Origin: Clostridium_AD sp050717515
GTDB taxonomy: Bacteria; Bacillota; Clostridia; Clostridiales; Clostridiaceae
Direction of reading: 5' to 3'
Length of the DNA: 64,000 nt
Assembly: GCF_050717515.1 (NCBI RefSeq)
Contig: NZ_JBOITL010000023.1
Span: 1 to 64,000 of the forward strand
The position numbers and the translations under genes are program-made. The stretch's first letter is position 1. Each line of letters starts with the position of its first letter. The notes beneath the pieces were generated by a model. That model searched no databases, was not told where the DNA came from, and saw nothing but the letters and a program-made list of their open reading frames with translations. Of the stretch, positions 60,448 to 64,000 are shown piece after piece.

Positions 60448-61684
60448 AACTTTGACCGTCCTCCGAAATTTTTTGAAGTATACCTAGGGAAAAGAAAGTT
60501 ATTATCATAGAACTCCCACCATAACTAACTAGTGGCAAGGTTATACCTGTTAGTGGAATAGCTCCAACCACACCACCTACAATAACCAATACTTGAGCGG
60601 CTATCATTGTGCTATAGCCCACTGCTAGAAGTCTTGAAAATTTATCCTTACCATAAACAGGTACTCTCATGCATCTATAAAACAGCAAAAAGTATAAAAT
60701 AAGTATAGCAAACCCAGTAAGCACACCCATTTCCTCACAAATAGCTGCAAAAATAAAATCCGTATTAACTACAGGAACCATTTTAGGGTATCCAAGCCCA
60801 AGACCTGTTCCAAAAAGGCCACCTGAAGCTATAGAAATTAAGGATTGTACTACCTGATGCCCTTGATCATATCCATATTTCCATGGGTCACCCCAAATTA
60901 AAACCCTTAAGCGCACATGTCCAAAAAGTTTATAGCTTATAACTCCACCTACCATAAAAAGTACTAAACATACCAGTACATATTTAAAGTTTGAAGTAGC
61001 AATATATAACATAGTTACTGAAATAGCAAAAAATAAGAGTGCTGATCCTAAATCCTTTTGAATCACCATAAGCCCAAGCGAAACCATAACTACAATTCCT
61101 GGCTCAATTAGAGACTTAAATTTTATAAGCTCTGACTTCCCCTTAATACCTTTACCATAATTCTGTAATGATGATGCTAAATATGCCACCAATGATAATT
61201 TACCAAATTCTGTTGGTTGAAAACTAAATCCAGCAATATTTACCCAGTTTTTAGCTCCATAAGTTGGATCTGCAAATATACTTCCCATAGACATAAGTAC
61301 AAGAGTACATACCAAATAAACCCATTTATACTTTCCAAAACTAGTCAAGCTAGGAAAAAGCACTACTACTAAAATAAATATGGCAATGCCTACGGTATAC
61401 CATATAAGTTGTTTAAGGGCAGTAGGCGAGTCTAGTCTATATAAAATGCCCATGCCTATAACCGCCAAAACATTTGAAAATAGTAAAATATATTTATCTC
61501 CGTCGGGGAAAAATCTTCTTATTATAAAGTGAGAATAGGCAAAAAGTATACATATTATCACACCCATTATTAATGCGCCCTTATCAAATCCTTCTTTACC
61601 AATAAAAAACATATTTACAAATAAAACTATACATAAAAGATAAGTATACCTTAGAAGTTTCCGTTCTTCCTTTATACTTTCCAT
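60440..61684 (-). CDS. SEDS glycosyltransferase (FtsW/RodA/SpoVE family)
   Basis: A 414-residue SEDS-family membrane protein with about ten transmembrane segments that polymerises lipid II. Family signatures are GAKNWVNIAGFSFQPTEFGK, DLGSALLFFAISVTMLYIA, DFIFAAICEEMGVLTGFAIL and the terminal PLTGITLPLVSYGGSSM. It partners the adjacent class B PBP, which it overlaps. RodA (elongation), FtsW (division) or SpoVE (spore) cannot be told apart by eye; the FHA neighbour favours RodA/FtsW-like. Confidence 0.93.
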   Translation of the reverse strand: MESIKEERKLLRYTYLLCIVLFVNMFFIGKEGFDKGALIMGVIICILFAYSHFIIRRFFPDGDKYILLFSNVLAVIGMGILYRLDSPTALKQLIWYTVGIAIFILVVVLFPSLTSFGKYKWVYLVCTLVLMSMGSIFADPTYGAKNWVNIAGFSFQPTEFGKLSLVAYLASSLQNYGKGIKGKSELIKFKSLIEPGIVVMVSLGLMVIQKDLGSALLFFAISVTMLYIATSNFKYVLVCLVLFMVGGVISYKLFGHVRLRVLIWGDPWKYGYDQGHQVVQSLISIASGGLFGTGLGLGYPKMVPVVNTDFIFAAICEEMGVLTGFAILILYFLLFYRCMRVPVYGKDKFSRLLAVGYSTMIAAQVLVIVGGVVGAIPLTGITLPLVSYGGSSMIITFFSLGILQKISEDGQSYE

Positions 61685-61722
61685 ATTATCACCTCGTTAA
61701 TCATCACCTTCGGTGCTGAAAT

Positions 61723-62151
61723 TTATCCTATAACCTTGAAAATTGAAGTTCCTATTTTTATTTCGTCACCTTTTTTTATAGCCACACTGTCTTTCACCCT
61801 TTTATTGTTCATTAATGTACCATTAGTACTCCCCAAATCCTGCAGAATATAATCTGTGTTCTTTCTATATATCCTTACATGCTGAGAAGACACGTATTTA
61901 TCACCTAATATTAAAAGATTATCTGCTTTTCTACCTACTGTAAGTTCATCATTCAAAGGAATAACCGCACCCACTCTTAAGTTGAAATTTTCTCCTCTTT
62001 CTATAACCTCAAGTCCCATAGTTTTCTTTATTACTGTTTTCTTCTTTCCACCACCTTTTATGTCTTTATACATTATTCTCAAAGCAAATATTATTATGAG
62101 GTATATAATCGCTATAATTGCATATTTCATGATCGAGCTTATAATAGTCAT
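61723..62151 (-). CDS. FHA domain protein
   Basis: A 142-residue protein with one N-terminal membrane segment (MKYAIIAIIYLIIIFALRIM) and a C-terminal forkhead-associated domain. FHA landmarks are LTVGRKADN, YVSSQHVRIY and DLGSTNGTLMNNKRV. FHA domains bind phosphothreonine, so it may link a Ser/Thr kinase to the adjacent rodA-pbpA pair; that is inference. It is 38 bases upstream of the SEDS gene. Confidence 0.92.
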   Translation of the reverse strand: MTIISSIMKYAIIAIIYLIIIFALRIMYKDIKGGGKKKTVIKKTMGLEVIERGENFNLRVGAVIPLNDELTVGRKADNLLILGDKYVSSQHVRIYRKNTDYILQDLGSTNGTLMNNKRVKDSVAIKKGDEIKIGTSIFKVIG

Positions 62152-62221
62152 AAGTCATTTTCTCCTCTTTATAAAAATAATCAAAGACCAGCATTGAATT
62201 AATATGCTAGCCTTGAATAAA

Positions 62222-64000
62222 TTATAACATTTTTTTTAAATATTGTCCTGTATATGAATTTACATTTAAAGATATTTCTTTTGGAGTTCCACTACACATA
62301 ATGTAACCTCCCTTGTCTCCACCCTCTGGCCCTAAATCTATAATATAGTCTGAGCACTTTATAACATCTAAATTATGTTCTATTACCACTACAGTGTTAC
62401 CTGCGTCAACTAATCTTTGAAGTATTTTAATAAGTTTGCTAACATCATCAATATGAAGTCCTGTTGTAGGCTCATCTAAAATATAAAAAGTCTTGCCTGT
62501 ACTTCTCTTAGATAATTCTGAGGCCAATTTAATTCTTTGAGCCTCACCACCAGATAGTTGAGTTGAAGGTTGCCCTAGTCTAATGTAACCTAGTCCAACA
62601 TCTATCAGTGTTTTAAATTTACTATGGATTCTTGGAATATTTTCAAAGAATTTTACTGCTTCCTCCACAGTCATATTTAAAATTTCATCAATATTCTTTC
62701 CTTTATACTTAACCTCTAAGGTTTCTCTATTGTATCTTTTGCCCTTACAAACCTCGCAAGGCACATATACATCAGATAAAAACTGCATTTCTATTTTAAT
62801 TATTCCATCGCCCTTGCAAGCCTCACATCTTCCACCCTTTACATTAAAGCTAAATCTACCCGGCTTATAACCTCGCACCTTGGATTCTGAGCTCATAGAG
62901 AAAACATCGCGAATTATATCAAATACCCCTGTATAGGTAGCTGGATTGGATCTTGGAGTACGTCCAATCGGACCCTGGTCTATATCTATAATTTTATCTA
63001 TATTCTCTACCCCTAAAATATCTTTATGAAGTCCTGCATTCTTTTTAGAATTATTTAGCTTTTTATTAAGACCTTTATATAGAATTTCATTTACTAAAGT
63101 ACTCTTTCCAGATCCCGAAACACCCGTTACGCAAGTAAATACACCCAGTGGAAACTCCACGCTAACATTCTTAAGGTTATTTTGCTTCGCATTAATTATT
63201 TTTATACATGAGCCATTAGAGACTCTTGTTTTATCTGGAACCTCAATCATCTTTTTACCACTTAAATATTGCCCTGTAATTGACTCCGCGCAACTTTTTA
63301 TATCGTCTATTGTTCCTGCCGCCACAATTTCTCCACCATGTTCTCCAGCTCCTGGCCCAATATCTACAATATAATCTGCTGCCATCATAGTGTCCTCATC
63401 ATGCTCTACAACTACCAGCGTATTTCCTAAATCTCTTAGCTGTTTCAATGTCTTAATAAGTTTTGCATTATCCCTTTGATGAAGTCCAATACTAGGTTCA
63501 TCTAAAATATATAAAACTCCCATAAGGCTTGAACCTATCTGGGTAGCTAGTCTTATTCTCTGCGCTTCTCCACCAGAAAGCGTTCCTGCTGATCTTGTTA
63601 AATTCAGATAATCAAGCCCAACGTTCTTAAGAAAACTAAGTCTATTATTTATTTCTTTAAAAATCTGATTAGCTATCATCTTATTTTTTTCTGACAATTC
63701 AATATTTTCTAAAAATTTCACTTCATCTACAATTGACATATTGCAAAATTCATATATATTTTTCTCACCCACAGTTACAGCTAATGCCTCGGGGCTCAAC
63801 CTTGCACCATTACACTTAGGACATGCATTATCCCCCATATATTGTTCAACTTCTCTTTTTATATAATCAGAAGAGGTTTCAAAATATCGCCTTTTTAAAT
63901 TGTTTATAATGCCTTCATAAACATGATTAAAGGTTCCTGTTCTATACTCCTTAACATACTCTACCTTTATTCGTTCTCCATTAGTTCCATATAATAGTAT
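62222..64000 (-). CDS. uvrA: UvrABC system protein A, C-terminal part (runs off the window)
   Basis: UvrA is the damage-recognition ATPase of nucleotide excision repair. The window holds the last 592 residues and stop; the frame is open to base 64000, reading ILLYGTNGERIKVEYVKEYR. Visible are the zinc finger CEACKGDGIIKIEMQFLSD with CEVCKGKRY, the first signature LSGGEAQRIRLATQIGS, the second Walker A GVSGSGKSTLVNEIL, the second signature LSGGEAQRIKLASEL and FYILDEPTTGLH. The N-terminal third, with the first Walker A, lies outside. The downstream neighbours are the FHA-rodA-pbpA genes. Confidence 0.96.
   Translation of the reverse strand: MLLYGTNGERIKVEYVKEYRTGTFNHVYEGIINNLKRRYFETSSDYIKREVEQYMGDNACPKCNGARLSPEALAVTVGEKNIYEFCNMSIVDEVKFLENIELSEKNKMIANQIFKEINNRLSFLKNVGLDYLNLTRSAGTLSGGEAQRIRLATQIGSSLMGVLYILDEPSIGLHQRDNAKLIKTLKQLRDLGNTLVVVEHDEDTMMAADYIVDIGPGAGEHGGEIVAAGTIDDIKSCAESITGQYLSGKKMIEVPDKTRVSNGSCIKIINAKQNNLKNVSVEFPLGVFTCVTGVSGSGKSTLVNEILYKGLNKKLNNSKKNAGLHKDILGVENIDKIIDIDQGPIGRTPRSNPATYTGVFDIIRDVFSMSSESKVRGYKPGRFSFNVKGGRCEACKGDGIIKIEMQFLSDVYVPCEVCKGKRYNRETLEVKYKGKNIDEILNMTVEEAVKFFENIPRIHSKFKTLIDVGLGYIRLGQPSTQLSGGEAQRIKLASELSKRSTGKTFYILDEPTTGLHIDDVSKLIKILQRLVDAGNTVVVIEHNLDVIKCSDYIIDLGPEGGDKGGYIMCSGTPKEISLNVNSYTGQYLKKML

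Overview
The window is chromosomal DNA from a low-GC, anaerobic Firmicute, most likely Clostridium sensu stricto. The evidence is the strong AT bias, AGGAGG-type ribosome binding sites, T-box and lysine-riboswitch leaders, a sigma-54-controlled cysteine desulfidase, 6S RNA, and the clostridial gene order uvrA–FHA–rodA–pbpA–uvrC–murB–rapZ–yvcK–whiA–ytoI–dnaE–pfkA–pyk. No rRNA, tRNA, CRISPR array, prophage or intact transposase gene was found. The species cannot be fixed from the sequence alone.

Layout. (1) 1–4,000, amino-acid and sulfur metabolism on the minus strand: aspartate kinase (lysC) behind a lysine riboswitch and interrupted near its 3' end by what looks like the 5' end of a group II intron that leaves the window; then a T-box-controlled methyltransferase–luxS–mccA operon. 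(2) 4,158–9,385: a two-P-loop ATPase, hypBA, a small membrane protein, a DUF362 ferredoxin-like protein, a 50-residue membrane peptide, a 250-bp palindromic repeat and a truA paralogue. (3) 9,559–21,017, a maltodextrin locus: alpha-glucosidase, AraC regulator, pullulanase, LacI regulator, malG-malF-malE and a divergent neopullulanase, with LacI-type operators and a decayed AraC fragment between the divergent units. (4) 21,103–24,605: an amidohydrolase stump and a three-gene cluster of VWA/metallopeptidase protein, MoxR ATPase and a 22-residue-repeat protein. (5) 24,800–28,600: 6S-like RNA and a cysteine desulfidase with a sigma-54 promoter and its probable activator.

(6) 28,600–32,400 is a degraded accessory patch: tandem and dispersed short repeats, DUF421/DUF4363 genes, a CD3324-family regulator with a small upstream ORF, a serine hydrolase broken by an in-frame TAG, an alpha/beta-hydrolase relic and two related MITE-like inverted-repeat elements. 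(7) 32,403–43,487: HelD, dipeptide epimerase, PepV, signal peptidase, alanine symporter, DUF5692, an RlmCD-type methyltransferase and a DUF1540 protein. (8) 43,786–64,000 is conserved core: glycolysis (pyk, pfkA), replication (dnaE), the whiA–yvcK–rapZ block, cell-wall genes (murB, pbpA, rodA, FHA) and excision repair (uvrC, partial uvrA).

How the parts work together. MalEFG would import maltodextrins, which pullulanase, neopullulanase and alpha-glucosidase would debranch and hydrolyse; no transport ATPase is encoded here, so a shared MsmX-type subunit elsewhere is expected. The S-ribosylhomocysteine and cysteine steps (LuxS, MccA) and cysteine desulfuration (CdsB/CyuA) suggest cysteine supply and removal are separately controlled, by T-box and by sigma-54. 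PepV and the dipeptide epimerase fit murein-peptide and dipeptide use. The observations most worth following up are the lysC intron, the MoxR–VWA–repeat cluster, the repeat families and the AraC relic.
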